DNA of 64,000 nucleotides. Origin: Methylorubrum populi (lineage in GTDB: Bacteria > Pseudomonadota > Alphaproteobacteria > Rhizobiales > Beijerinckiaceae). Position numbers and translations under genes: made by a program. The notes under the pieces were generated by a model. That model worked only from the letters and a program-made list of their open reading frames with translations. It was not told where the DNA came from and made no database searches. Below, one piece after another: positions 17,422 to 26,636 of the stretch. Every line of letters begins with the position of its first letter. Positions within the stretch are counted from its first letter, which is position 1. The stretch is from the NCBI GenBank assembly GCA_020741775.1, contig DYYG01000035.1, positions 310,001-374,000 on the forward strand. The letters are read 5' to 3'.

Positions 17422-17745
17422 ATGAAAGTGGTCGATCTCGACCGGCAAACGGTCAAGCAGGGCTTGGCGGACGGCTCGCTCCTGCTCATCGACGTGCGCG
17501 AGGACCATGAATTCGCCCGCGGCCACATCCCAGGCTCCGTCTCCCACCCGCTCTCGACCTTCGATCCGGAGGCTGTCAGGGCCCTGATCGAGGCGGATGG
17601 GCGCCGGCCGGTCTTCTCCTGCGCATCGGGTGTGCGCTCGGTTCACGCCCTGGCCGCGGTGCAGCAGGCCGGCCTCGACCTGCACGAGCATTACGCGGGT
17701 GCCTTCAAGGATTGGTACGCTGCGGGCGAGCCGATCGAACCCTGA
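17422..17745 (+). CDS. single-domain rhodanese-like sulfurtransferase
   Basis: A 107-residue single rhodanese domain. The active-site loop is CASGVR with the catalytic Cys in VFSCASGVRSVHA, and the IDVREDHEFARGHIPGS motif is typical. It transfers sulfane sulfur from a donor such as thiosulfate or a persulfide to an acceptor in the cytoplasm. I use ATG 17422 (MKVVDLDR), which has GGAAGAGAG upstream, rather than the GTG at 17389. No sulfur-metabolism genes adjoin it. Confidence 0.87.
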   Translation: MKVVDLDRQTVKQGLADGSLLLIDVREDHEFARGHIPGSVSHPLSTFDPEAVRALIEADGRRPVFSCASGVRSVHALAAVQQAGLDLHEHYAGAFKDWYAAGEPIEP

Positions 17746-17796
17746 AACGCCAGATTGGCACAGCAAACCTCAAGGCAACTCGCCCGAAGGGGCCGC

Positions 17797-17813
17797 CATG
17801 TGCGGGAGCGCAC
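17797..17813. promoter_or_regulatory. CATGTGCGGGAGCGCAC motif upstream of the RND operon
   Basis: This motif is identical at 16 of 17 positions to the sequence at 1351-1367 and has GTGCG/CGCAC arms around 4 bp. It lies 48 bp before the adaptor start codon, where an operator controlling the efflux operon would be expected. The regulator is unknown; no TetR gene is adjacent. Confidence 0.4.
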
Positions 17814-17861
17814 GCCCCACACTGCATCCTGGGGACTAGGCCGCGCCATGCAGGGAACCGA

Positions 17862-19007
17862 ATGATGCGCAGCCTCAGGCCTCTTCATCTCCTCACGCCG
17901 CTGATGGCCTTCGCCCTCCTGGGCGCCGGGTCGGCGAGCGCGCAGATGCCCGGCGCTCCGCCCCCGGGCGTGACCGTCGCCAAGCCGGTGGTGAAGGAGA
18001 TCGTCGAGCAGGACCAGTATACCGGCCGCTTCGATCCGATCGAATTCGTGGAGGTCCGTGCGCGCGTCACGGGTTACCTCGACAAGATCATGTTCCAGGA
18101 CGGCGCGAACGTGAAGAAGGGCGACGTGCTCTTCATCATCGACCGGCGCCCCTACAAGGCGGCCCTGGAGCAGGCCCAGGCCGCGCTGACCTCGGCCAAG
18201 GCGCGCCTGTCCTTCACGCAGACCGATCTCGAGCGCGCGCAGGTGCTCTCGCGGGGCGGCAACATCTCCGAGCAGGTCACCGACCAACGCCGGCAGGCCT
18301 CGCAGACGGCGCAGGCCGATGTCGACAGCGCCGAGGCCGCCCTCCGCAACGCCCAGCTCAACTACGACTTCACCGAGGTGAAATCGCCGATCAACGGCCG
18401 GATCAGCCAGCGCCTCGTCACCGAGGGCAACATCGTCATCACCGACCAGACCCGGCTGACGACGATCGTCTCGCTCGATCCGATCTATTTCGGCTACACC
18501 GTCGATGAGCGCTCCTTCCTGAAATATCAGAACACGCTCGGAATCGGCATGGGCCAGACCCAGCGCGGCAAGGGCGCTCCGATCCTGATCGCGCTGTCCG
18601 GCGAGGAGAAGCCGACCCGCAAGGGTACCCTCGACTTCGTGGACAACCGCGTCGACAACGCCACCGGCACGGTGCTGCTGCGGGCCACCGTCGAGAATCC
18701 GGACGGGTTCATCAAGCCGGGCCTGTTCGGCATCGTCTCGATGCCCGCGACCAAGCCCTATCAGGGCATCCTGCTGCCCGACGAAGCGGTTTCGGCCAAC
18801 CAGGACAAGCGCATCGTCTACGTGCTCGGCGAGGGCGACAAGGTCTCGGCCAAGGTGGTGAAGCTCGGCCCCATCGTCGATGGCTACCGCGTGATCCGTG
18901 AGGGCCTGAAGGGCGACGAGCAGGTGGTGATCAACGGTGTCGCCAAGATCCGTCCGGGCGCTCAGGTGAAGCCTGAGACGACCGAGCTGCCGCCGACCAA
19001 GAAGTAA
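17862..19007 (+). CDS. RND efflux periplasmic adaptor (membrane fusion protein)
   Basis: A 381-residue HlyD/AcrA-family protein with an N-terminal signal peptide ending ASAQ. It has the half-lipoyl/hairpin layout: PVVKEIVEQDQYTGRFDPIEFVEVRARVTGYL, a coiled-coil hairpin around residues 95-165 and a C-terminal beta-barrel (ILLPDEAV, VVINGVAKIRPG). It links the inner-membrane pump encoded next to an outer-membrane channel. The ATG is preceded by AGGGA. No outer-membrane TolC-type gene follows, so the channel must be encoded elsewhere. Confidence 0.92.
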   Translation: MMRSLRPLHLLTPLMAFALLGAGSASAQMPGAPPPGVTVAKPVVKEIVEQDQYTGRFDPIEFVEVRARVTGYLDKIMFQDGANVKKGDVLFIIDRRPYKAALEQAQAALTSAKARLSFTQTDLERAQVLSRGGNISEQVTDQRRQASQTAQADVDSAEAALRNAQLNYDFTEVKSPINGRISQRLVTEGNIVITDQTRLTTIVSLDPIYFGYTVDERSFLKYQNTLGIGMGQTQRGKGAPILIALSGEEKPTRKGTLDFVDNRVDNATGTVLLRATVENPDGFIKPGLFGIVSMPATKPYQGILLPDEAVSANQDKRIVYVLGEGDKVSAKVVKLGPIVDGYRVIREGLKGDEQVVINGVAKIRPGAQVKPETTELPPTKK

Positions 19008-19163
19008 GGCCGCGCCGGCCGCGGGGGCGAGGCGCGGGAGCGGTCAAGAGAGAGATTCGAGTGCCGGCGCTCCGGAATCGTTCCGGGGTGCCGGCCTGAA
19101 CGCAGACGGCAAGCCGCACGGGTGGCGTCCCCACGCTCGTCCCGGCGGCGAGAGGTTTGAACG

Positions 19164-22100
19164 ATGCGTTTCGCCCATTTCTTCGTCGACCGGCCGATCT
19201 TCGCCTCGGTGACGTCGATCATCTTCCTGATCCTCGGCTTCGTCGCCTACGAGAAGCTGCCGGTCTCGCAATATCCGGAGATCGTGCCGCCGACGGTGAC
19301 GGTGCGCGCGAGCTTCCCCGGCGCCAATGCCGAGACGGTCGCGGCCACCATCGCGACGCCGCTCGAGCAGGAGATCAACGGCGTCGACAACATGCTCTAC
19401 ATGACGTCGTTGTCGACCAACGACGGCGCCATGCTGCTGACCGTCACCTTCAAGGTCGGCACCAACCTCGATATCGCCAACGTGCTGGTGCAGAACCGGC
19501 TCTCGGTGGCCCAGCCGCGCCTGCCGCCGGACGTGCGCAACCTCGGCGTCACCGTGCGCAAGGCCTCGCCCGACCTGATGCTGGTCGTGCATCTGCTCTC
19601 GCCCAAGCGCACCTATGACCAGAACTATCTGGCCAACTACATCTACCTCAACATCCGCGACGAGCTGCTGCGCCTCGACGGCGTCGGCGACATCTCGATC
19701 TTCGGCGGCAACGAATATGCCGAGCGGATCTGGATCGACCCGCAGAAGATGGCCGCCTACGGCCTGACTACGACCGACGTCACCAGCGCGCTGCAGGAGC
19801 AGAACGTGCAGGTCGCCGCCGGCCAGCTCAACGGCCCGCCGGCCGCGCCCGGCGCCGCCTTCCAGCTCGTGGTCCAGTCGCAAGGCCGCTTCCAGACGCC
19901 GGAGGAATTCGCCGACGTCATCGTCAAGGCGAGCGACGGCCGCCTCGTGCGCGTGCGCGACATCGCCCGCGTCGAGATGGGCCAGAAGGACTACACCACC
20001 AACTCCTTCCTCAACGACACGCCTGCGGTCGGCATCGGCGCCTTCCAGCGGCCGGGCACCAACGCGCTCGAGGCCGCGGAAACCGTCAAGGCGACGATGG
20101 AGAGCCTGAAGAAGAACTTCCCGCCGGATGTCGAGTACCGCATCGCCTACAACCCGACGGAGTTCATCGAGGAATCGATCCACGAGGTCTACAAGACCCT
20201 GTTCGAGGCGGTCCTCCTCGTCGTCATCGTGGTGATCGTGTTCCTGCAGAGCTGGCGCACGGCGCTGATCCCGGTGATCGCGATCCCGGTTTCGTTGGTC
20301 GGCACCTTCGCGGTCATGGCCGCGCTCGGCTTCTCGCTCAACAACCTGACCCTGTTCGGGCTGGTGCTCGCCATCGGCATCGTGGTCGACGACGCCATCG
20401 TCGTGGTGGAGAACGTCGAGCGCAACATGGCCGAGGGGCTCTCCCCCGGCGAGGCGGCGCACAAGACCATGGACGAGGTGGGCGGGGCGGTCATCGCCAT
20501 CGCCCTGGTGCTGGCGGCGGTGTTCATCCCGACCGCCTTCATCCCCGGCATCTCGGGCCAGTTCTACAAGCAGTTCGCGCTCACCATCGCGGCCTCGACC
20601 ATCATCTCGGCCTTCAACTCGCTCACCCTCTCGCCGGCCCTGTGCAAGCTCCTGCTGAAGCCGCACGACGCGCATCATCGGCCGAAATTCTTCCTGACGC
20701 GCTTCGTCAACTGGCTGGCGAGCCTGTTCAACCGCGGCTTCGACTGGCTGTCGAACGCCTATGGCCACACCATCCGCCTGCTGACCGGCACGGCGATCGG
20801 CATCATCGTGATGCTGATCCTGTATGCGGGCGTGATCGCCGGCACCCTGCATCTCGCCCGGACGACGCCCACGGGCTTCATCCCGGACCAGGACCAGGGC
20901 TACCTGATCGGCGTGGTGCAGCTGCCCTCCGGTGCCTCGCTCGACCGCACCACCGAGGTGGTGAACCGGGCCGCCGCCATCGCCCGCAAGATCGACGGCA
21001 TCACCAACACCGTCATCATCGCCGGCTTCGACGGCGCCACCTTCACCAACACCACCAACGCGGCGGTGATGTTCCTCACCCTCAAGAACGCCAAGGAGCG
21101 GGCTGCCCAGGGGCGCAGCGCTGCCGTCATCACCGGAGACGTGATGAAGGCGACCGCCGGCATCCAGGAGGCGCGGGTCATCGTCATCCCGCCGCCGCCG
21201 GTGCGCGGCCTCGGCCAGGGCGGCGGCTTCAAGATGCAGATCGAGAGCCGCCAATCCTCGGCCATCGGTCCGCTTCTGGCGGCGGCCGGCGAGGTGATGG
21301 GGCAGGCCAACCAGAGCAAGGACGTGACGCGGGTGTTCACCACCTTCGGCAACGACACGCCGCAGCTCTACCTCGACATCGACCGCACCATCGCGCGCAT
21401 GCTCAACGTGCCGCTCGCCAACGTCTTCTCGACGGTGCAGGCGGCGCTCGGCGGCACCTACGTCAACGACTTCAACACCCTCGGCCGCATCTACCAGGTG
21501 CGCGTGCAGGGCGACGCGGTCTACCGCATGTCCCAGCGCGACATCGAACAGCTGAAGGTGCGTTCCTCCACCGGCGCCCTGGTGCCGATGGGGACGCTCG
21601 CCACGATCCGCGAGATCACCGGTCCGCAGATCGTGCAGCGGTTCAACCTGTATTACTCGGTGCCGCTGCAGGGCGTGGCCCAGGCCGGCGTCTCGACCGG
21701 TCAGGCGCTCGACACCATGGAGGAGATCGCCAAGCGGTCCCTGCCCGAGGGCTATTCCTACGACTGGACCGAGATCGCCTTCCAGCAGAAGGCCGCTGGC
21801 GGCACCGCCATCTACGTCTTCGCGTTGGGCGTGCTGCTCGTGTTCCTCGTGCTCGCGGCGCAGTACGAATCCTGGGCGCTGCCGCTGGCGATCCTGCTGG
21901 TGGTGCCGACCGGCGTGCTCGCCGCCCTGTTCGGCGTGCAGCTCAGAGGACAGGACAACAACATCCTGACCCAGATCGGCCTGATCGTGCTGATCGGTCT
22001 GGCGGCCAAGAACGCGATCCTGATCGTGGAATTCGCCCACGACATCGAGGAGAGCGAGCACAAGGGCCCGGTCGATGCCGCCGTGCAGGCCTGCCGCCTG

Positions 22101-22358
22101 CGCCTGCGCCCGATCCTGATGACGGCCTTCGCCTTCATCCTCGGCGTGCTGCCGCTGGTCATCGCCACCGGCCCCGGCGCCGAGATGCGTCAGGCCCTCG
22201 GCACCGCCGTGTTCTTCGGCATGATCGGCGCGACCTTCTTCGGCCTGTTCCTCACGCCGGTCTTCTACGTGGTGATCCGCAAGACGGTGATCTGGATCGG
22301 CCGGAAGCGCGGCAAGGATCCGCACGACGCGCCGCACGGAGCACCCGCCCACGGGTGA
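19164..22358 (+). CDS. RND multidrug efflux inner-membrane pump (HAE1/AcrB type)
   Basis: A 1064-residue proton-driven pump of full family length. It begins MRFAHFFVDRPIFASVTSII, has twelve predicted membrane segments, and carries the TM4 proton-relay motif GLVLAIGIVVDDAIVVVENVER, with the twin Asp, and the late-repeat GLAAKNAILIVEFA with its conserved Lys-Asn. The family is the hydrophobe/amphiphile efflux group that exports drugs, solvents and secondary metabolites. It lies 156 bp after the adaptor gene in the same operon, ending at a strong hairpin. The 1106-residue antisense ORF is a shadow. Confidence 0.95.
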   Translation: MRFAHFFVDRPIFASVTSIIFLILGFVAYEKLPVSQYPEIVPPTVTVRASFPGANAETVAATIATPLEQEINGVDNMLYMTSLSTNDGAMLLTVTFKVGTNLDIANVLVQNRLSVAQPRLPPDVRNLGVTVRKASPDLMLVVHLLSPKRTYDQNYLANYIYLNIRDELLRLDGVGDISIFGGNEYAERIWIDPQKMAAYGLTTTDVTSALQEQNVQVAAGQLNGPPAAPGAAFQLVVQSQGRFQTPEEFADVIVKASDGRLVRVRDIARVEMGQKDYTTNSFLNDTPAVGIGAFQRPGTNALEAAETVKATMESLKKNFPPDVEYRIAYNPTEFIEESIHEVYKTLFEAVLLVVIVVIVFLQSWRTALIPVIAIPVSLVGTFAVMAALGFSLNNLTLFGLVLAIGIVVDDAIVVVENVERNMAEGLSPGEAAHKTMDEVGGAVIAIALVLAAVFIPTAFIPGISGQFYKQFALTIAASTIISAFNSLTLSPALCKLLLKPHDAHHRPKFFLTRFVNWLASLFNRGFDWLSNAYGHTIRLLTGTAIGIIVMLILYAGVIAGTLHLARTTPTGFIPDQDQGYLIGVVQLPSGASLDRTTEVVNRAAAIARKIDGITNTVIIAGFDGATFTNTTNAAVMFLTLKNAKERAAQGRSAAVITGDVMKATAGIQEARVIVIPPPPVRGLGQGGGFKMQIESRQSSAIGPLLAAAGEVMGQANQSKDVTRVFTTFGNDTPQLYLDIDRTIARMLNVPLANVFSTVQAALGGTYVNDFNTLGRIYQVRVQGDAVYRMSQRDIEQLKVRSSTGALVPMGTLATIREITGPQIVQRFNLYYSVPLQGVAQAGVSTGQALDTMEEIAKRSLPEGYSYDWTEIAFQQKAAGGTAIYVFALGVLLVFLVLAAQYESWALPLAILLVVPTGVLAALFGVQLRGQDNNILTQIGLIVLIGLAAKNAILIVEFAHDIEESEHKGPVDAAVQACRLRLRPILMTAFAFILGVLPLVIATGPGAEMRQALGTAVFFGMIGATFFGLFLTPVFYVVIRKTVIWIGRKRGKDPHDAPHGAPAHG

Positions 22359-22380
22359 AACCACGCCCGATAGGGGATGC

Positions 22381-22416
22381 GAGAACGGCCGGGAGCACTA
22401 GCTTCCGGCCGTTCTC
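22381..22416. terminator. strong hairpin terminator after the RND operon
   Basis: GAGAACGGCCGG pairs exactly with CCGGCCGTTCTC, and the stem continues inward (GAGC/GCTT with one G-T pair) to an ACTA loop, 16 bp in all. Only a short GTTTC follows, so termination may be partial. The MBL gene starts 22 bp further on. Confidence 0.75.
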
Positions 22417-22437
22417 GTTTCACGAACAGGATCGCCC

Positions 22438-23310
22438 GTGCCCGGTTACCTGCCCTTCGCGGGCGCCCTGAAGCTTCCCGCCTATACCTGCGACAATTGC
22501 GGGTTCTGGCAGCGCCATTTCGAGGCGCCGCCGAGCTGCCCGATGTGTCTCGACGCGCGCCACGTGGTGCCGCAGGACGGTTGGCGCTTCCGCTCCGCGG
22601 CCGAAGCGCAGGCCGCCTTTCCCTGCCACTGGCAGGAACTGGAGCCGGGTGTCTGGCGCTTCTGGAACGAGCCGGTCTCCGGCATCGGCCCGAGCGCCTA
22701 CCTGATCCAGACGGAGGCCGGAAACATGGGCTTCGAGGGATGCCCCGTCTTCAGCGAGGCGGCCCTCGACCAGATCGAACGCCTCGGCGGCATGCAGGTG
22801 CTCTCGGCCTCGCACCCGCATTCCTACGGGGCCCTGGTGCAGTTGCAGGATCGGTTCGACCCGGAGCTGTGCCTGCCGGCGGCCGACTTCATCTGGAGCG
22901 CGGCGCTTCAGGTCTCCTGGCCCTATGACGACTTCCTGGAGCCGCTGCCGGGACTGGAGTTGCACCGCACCGCCGGCCATTTCGACGGCCATGCCGTTCT
23001 GTTCGACCGGAAGCGGAAGATCTGCTTCTGCGGAGACGCGCTCAAATTCGAACTCGACCCCGGCGATTTTCGCCGCGCGGTGACGATCTCCGCCCACAAG
23101 GCCTTCGTGCGCGGCGTTCCCCTGACGGTGAGCGAGCTGCGCCGCTACCGGGATGTGTTCGAGCGGCTCGACTTCACCCAGACCTGGACCCCGTTCGAAC
23201 CGGCGGCCAATGTCGGCCGCGCGCAAGTCCTGGCCTTGATCGACGCGATGCTGGGCACCCGCCCCCATGCCGCCCCGGTTCCGCTGACCGACCTCGGGCC
23301 GCGCGGTTGA
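22438..23310 (+). CDS. MBL-fold metallohydrolase with N-terminal zinc ribbon
   Basis: A 290-residue protein. The first 40 residues hold a CDNCGF...CPMC zinc ribbon. The rest is a metallo-beta-lactamase fold: SASHPHSYG stands where the HxHxDH motif is expected, then TAGHFDGHAV and CFCGDAL. The first metal motif is degenerate, so hydrolytic activity and substrate are uncertain. The start is GTG directly after the RND terminator. It has no signal peptide. It is probably separate from the efflux operon but could receive read-through. Confidence 0.75.
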   Translation: MPGYLPFAGALKLPAYTCDNCGFWQRHFEAPPSCPMCLDARHVVPQDGWRFRSAAEAQAAFPCHWQELEPGVWRFWNEPVSGIGPSAYLIQTEAGNMGFEGCPVFSEAALDQIERLGGMQVLSASHPHSYGALVQLQDRFDPELCLPAADFIWSAALQVSWPYDDFLEPLPGLELHRTAGHFDGHAVLFDRKRKICFCGDALKFELDPGDFRRAVTISAHKAFVRGVPLTVSELRRYRDVFERLDFTQTWTPFEPAANVGRAQVLALIDAMLGTRPHAAPVPLTDLGPRG

Positions 23311-23809
23311 AACGCTCCGGGTGTTGTTTCAGACAGCCCCCCCATCCATCACGCGTCGCTCGTGTCGTTGCCGAGGATACCGTCCAGGTCTCTCGGAGAC
23401 CGGATGGTGTTTCGGCGAACGACTATGATCTTTGCTATTTCCGACCGCACAATCCTGCCGAAAGATCCCGGCCTCACGAACAGAAATCTCAAGGATAATT
23501 CATACAGAGAAGGCTTTTGCTTTCTCTATGTATAGTTGGCACGAATTTAAACTTGATATGGGCAGACAATGTTTTGAAAAACGCTCCGAAGGAATTACAG
23601 CAAGTTCTCCCGATGCAATTGCACTACACCCAGCATACCTATCGAGTTACAGACAGGCACATTTACATTTCATTAACTCAACATCCGATAAGGAATCCTT
23701 GCGATCCATCACAACTTCGAGAGCGCCTGATCTAGGCACACTCTCGATCAGCAAGTAAAACTGCTCCTGAGGGACGCGGTTGGAGGATCGCGACAGAGGG
23801 GCTCCAACT
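23311..23809. other. AT-rich intergenic region before the chemoreceptor
   Basis: About 500 bp whose second half (about 23480-23760) is markedly AT-richer than its flanks. The ORFs 23432-23758 (108 aa) and 23517-23735 (72 aa) overlap each other in different frames and have no motif or ribosome-binding site. I see no supported gene. The promoter of the chemoreceptor should lie here. Confidence 0.45.
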
Positions 23810-25270
23810 ATGTTCCGCAAGGCTCAGCACAACGACGCTCAGGCCAAGCTCGACGCGTTCAACCGCTCGCTTGCCATCATCGAGTTCGACCTGGACGGAA
23901 CGATTCTGTCCGCGAACCAGAACTTTCTCTCCATCCTCGGCTACGACCTCGAAGAAATTCGAGGCAAGCATCACCGGATGTTCGTTGATGCCGCCCATGG
24001 CGCGAGTGCGGATTACACTGCGTTCTGGGATCAACTGCGCAGCGGCCGGCACGTGGCCGGCGAGTTCCCGCGCATCAACAAGACCGGCCAGAGGGTTTGG
24101 CTCGAGGCCACCTACAATCCGATCCTCGATGCCAGCGGCAAGCCGGTTCGGGTGATGAAGCTCGGCGCCGACATCACCGCGAAGAAGAACGAGACCGACC
24201 GCCTGATGACGATGATCGACGGCATGCCCATCGCCGTCATGACGGTCGATCCCTACGACGACTTCAAGATCAATTACATCAACAAGACCTCGCGGACCAC
24301 GCTGGCGACGATCGAGCAGCATTTGCCGATCAAGGTCTCGGAGATGCTGGGACGATCCTTCGACGTGTTCCACAAGAACCCGCATCACCAGCGCAACCTG
24401 CTCGCGGATAACAGCCGCTTGCCGCATCGGGCCAAGATCAAGGTCGGCCCCGACACGCTCGATCTGCGGGTGTCGGCGATCAACGGCCCCGATGGCCGCT
24501 ATATCGGCCCGATGGTGACCTGGGGGGTGATCACGGCGGAGCTCGAGATGGCGGCGGAAGTGTCGCGGGTGGTGGCTGCGGTCGGCGCGGCGGTCGAGGA
24601 GATGCAGCTCTCAGCCGAGAGCATGTCGCGCTCGGCGGAAGAGGCGCGGCAGCGCGCCAGCTCGGTCGCGAACAGCTCGGAGCAGATGACCGCCTCGATC
24701 CAGGAGATCTCGGGACAGGTGGGCCGCGTTTCGGAGCGGGCCCAGAGGATCTCCGCCCAGGCCGAAGCCACCGATACGACCGTCCGCCAGCTCGCAGAGA
24801 ATGCCCGCAAGGTCGATACGGTGGTGGCGATGATCCGGTCGATCGCCGATCAGACCAACCTGCTCGCCTTGAACGCTACCATCGAGGCGGCCAGGGCGGG
24901 CGCCGCCGGCCGCGGCTTTGCCGTGGTGGCGGCGGAGGTGAAGGCGCTGGCCGAACAAACCGCGCGGGCGACCGGCGACATCTCCACCCAGATCGCCGCG
25001 ATCCAGAGCGCCACGGGGAATGCGGTCGATGCCATCGGCACGATCACGGCGGCGGTCACCGAATTGTCCGGCCTGACGCTCTCCATGGCGAGCGCAGTGG
25101 AAGAGCAGGCGGCATCGACCGAGGAAATGTCCGGCAACATCGCGGGCGTCTCATCGGCGGCAACGGCGACGGGATCCCTCGTCGAATCCGTTCGCTCGAT
25201 CGCCGACGGCCTCTCGGCCCAAACCATCAGCCTGGGGGCCAGCGTCGAGAAATTCGTCAGGGTGCAGTGA
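23810..25270 (+). CDS. soluble PAS-domain methyl-accepting chemotaxis protein
   Basis: A 486-residue cytoplasmic chemoreceptor. Two PAS domains (about 10-125 and 128-240, the first with the DITAKK end motif) precede a long signalling coiled coil. The hairpin-tip sequence [32 protein letters not shown] is the diagnostic MCP motif that contacts CheA and CheW. There is no transmembrane segment, so it senses an internal state such as redox or energy. I start at MFRKAQHN with GAGGGG upstream. No che genes adjoin it. Confidence 0.92.
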   Translation: MFRKAQHNDAQAKLDAFNRSLAIIEFDLDGTILSANQNFLSILGYDLEEIRGKHHRMFVDAAHGASADYTAFWDQLRSGRHVAGEFPRINKTGQRVWLEATYNPILDASGKPVRVMKLGADITAKKNETDRLMTMIDGMPIAVMTVDPYDDFKINYINKTSRTTLATIEQHLPIKVSEMLGRSFDVFHKNPHHQRNLLADNSRLPHRAKIKVGPDTLDLRVSAINGPDGRYIGPMVTWGVITAELEMAAEVSRVVAAVGAAVEEMQLSAESMSRSAEEARQRASSVANSSEQMTASIQEISGQVGRVSERAQRISAQAEATDTTVRQLAENARKVDTVVAMIRSIADQTNLLALNATIEAARAGAAGRGFAVVAAEVKALAEQTARATGDISTQIAAIQSATGNAVDAIGTITAAVTELSGLTLSMASAVEEQAASTEEMSGNIAGVSSAATATGSLVESVRSIADGLSAQTISLGASVEKFVRVQ

Positions 25271-25440
25271 GGCTCGTTCCTCCAACGGTTTCAGGCTCGG
25301 GGCGGTCATCCGGCCCGAGCGGCCGGGTGCGACCGGGCATCTGTGTCGGAGAACACGAAATCGGCGGCAACCATGCAACCGGAAGCCGGCAAGGCGCTTA
25401 TCGTGTCTCCCGCCCCGCGGCGGATAGCCCGGCATCCCCC

Positions 25441-25644
25441 ATGATCAACTCGGCCTTCCTCATTCCTCCCGGCTTCGGCCCCCTGGCGAACCCGATCCTC
25501 TTCGGCGTGTCGGACGCTCTGGCGCAGCTCTTCCCGTTACAGGCGTCCGGCGGCTCGTGTCCGGAAGCCCCTGCCGCGCGGAGCGAGGAAAGCGCGTCCG
25601 CTTCCACCGGCCATCGGCCCTCTGACGCCGACCGGACCGCCTGA
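25441..25644 (+). CDS. doubtful small ORF, 67 aa
   Basis: An ATG-started frame (MINSAFLIPPGFGPLANPILFG) inside the 456-bp gap between the chemoreceptor and the DedA gene. It has no clear ribosome-binding site, no recognised motif and a low-complexity second half. It may be chance. I list it so the gap is described. Confidence 0.2.
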   Translation: MINSAFLIPPGFGPLANPILFGVSDALAQLFPLQASGGSCPEAPAARSEESASASTGHRPSDADRTA

Positions 25645-25726
25645 TTCGCCGCGCCGGCTCCGCCCTTCTGCGGCCACGTTCGTCGCGACATTGCGCGGCC
25701 AGACGATCCGCGGAGACGCCTCACCC

Positions 25727-26374
25727 ATGTCCTTCCTTCAGGGACTGCCGATCAGCGATCTGATCGCCCATTACGGTTATCTCGCCATCTTCGTCGTCGT
25801 TGCCCTGGAAAGCGCGGGCGTGCCGATGCCGGGCGAGACGATCCTGATCTCATCGGCGGTCTATGCCGGCAGCACCGGCCAGCTCAACATCGTGCTCATC
25901 GTGGCCGCCGCCGCCGCTGCGGCGATCCTCGGCGACAATGTCGGCTACTGGGTCGGCCGGCGCTGGGGCATGCCGCTGCTGCTGCGCTACGGCCACCTCA
26001 TCGCCCTCGACCACGGCCGGCTCAAGCTCGGCCAGTACCTGTTCCGGGAGCATGGCGGGAAGATCGTGTTCTTCGGCCGCTTCACCGCGATGCTGCGCGC
26101 TTACGCCGCCGTGCTGGCCGGGGTGAACAAGCTCGATGCCCGCCGCTTCATGCTGTTCAACGGCCTCGGCGGCCTCGCCTGGGCCGGCATCATGGGTTTC
26201 GGCGCCTATGCCTGCGGGCGCCAGATCGAGCACATCGTCGGCCCTGTCGGCCTCGCTCTGCTCGCCTTCGTGATCTTCGGCGGCCTCGCCCTGTGGCTGT
26301 TCATGAAGCGCCACGAGGAGCGGCTGCTGGTCAAGGCGGAAGCCGCGATCCCCGGTCCGCTCACGGACCGGTAG
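25727..26374 (+). CDS. DedA-family integral membrane protein (SNARE-associated/VTT domain)
   Basis: A 215-residue protein with five to six hydrophobic segments. It has the DedA features ESAGVPMPGETILISSA near the N-terminus, GYWVGRRWG, and FFGRFTAMLRAYAAVLAGVNKL in the middle. DedA proteins act as lipid scramblases or flippases, for example for undecaprenyl phosphate, and support membrane homeostasis. The ATG giving MSFLQGLPISD is used because the upstream codons are not membrane-like. It is transcribed alone. Confidence 0.9.
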   Translation: MSFLQGLPISDLIAHYGYLAIFVVVALESAGVPMPGETILISSAVYAGSTGQLNIVLIVAAAAAAAILGDNVGYWVGRRWGMPLLLRYGHLIALDHGRLKLGQYLFREHGGKIVFFGRFTAMLRAYAAVLAGVNKLDARRFMLFNGLGGLAWAGIMGFGAYACGRQIEHIVGPVGLALLAFVIFGGLALWLFMKRHEERLLVKAEAAIPGPLTDR

Positions 26375-26408
26375 CTGTTTCGGGGCCGGTCAGATCCCGC
26401 TCTGTGCC

Positions 26409-26517
26409 TCACCTGAGGTGCCGCGTCGGCGGCCTCGAAGGAGGACTCTAGGGATCGCGGCGCCTTCTGGAGCCCTCCTTCGAGGCCTCCGCTTCGCTCC
26501 GGCCCCTCAGGATGAGG
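26409..26517. repeat. palindromic intergenic element, second copy type
   Basis: GGCCTCGAAGGAGG pairs with CCTCCTTCGAGGCC. Outside it, CCTCACCTGAGG pairs imperfectly with CCTCAGGATGAGG, giving a hairpin of about 110 bp. It shares the CCTCGAAG/CTTCGAGG core with the element at 12304-12438. It lies between the DedA gene and the converging tal-pgi gene and could also help end transcription. Confidence 0.65.
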
Positions 26518-26636
26518 GCATGATTCGGGACTGACGGCCCAACCAAGCCCCAAGGCTTGTGCCCTGACCGGCGGGCCGACACCCTTTTCGAACCGATCTC
26601 GGGGCGGCGCTCTTGTGAGGGCGCCGCCCTTTCTCG

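Noticed and set aside
19044-22364. 1106-residue minus-strand ORF opposite the RND pump
   Set aside because: It is a codon-bias shadow rich in His, Asp, Arg and Glu, with no domain; the plus strand is an unmistakable AcrB-type pump.
23432-23758. 108-residue ORF before the chemoreceptor
   Set aside because: It overlaps another ORF in a different frame, has no start site signal and no motif.
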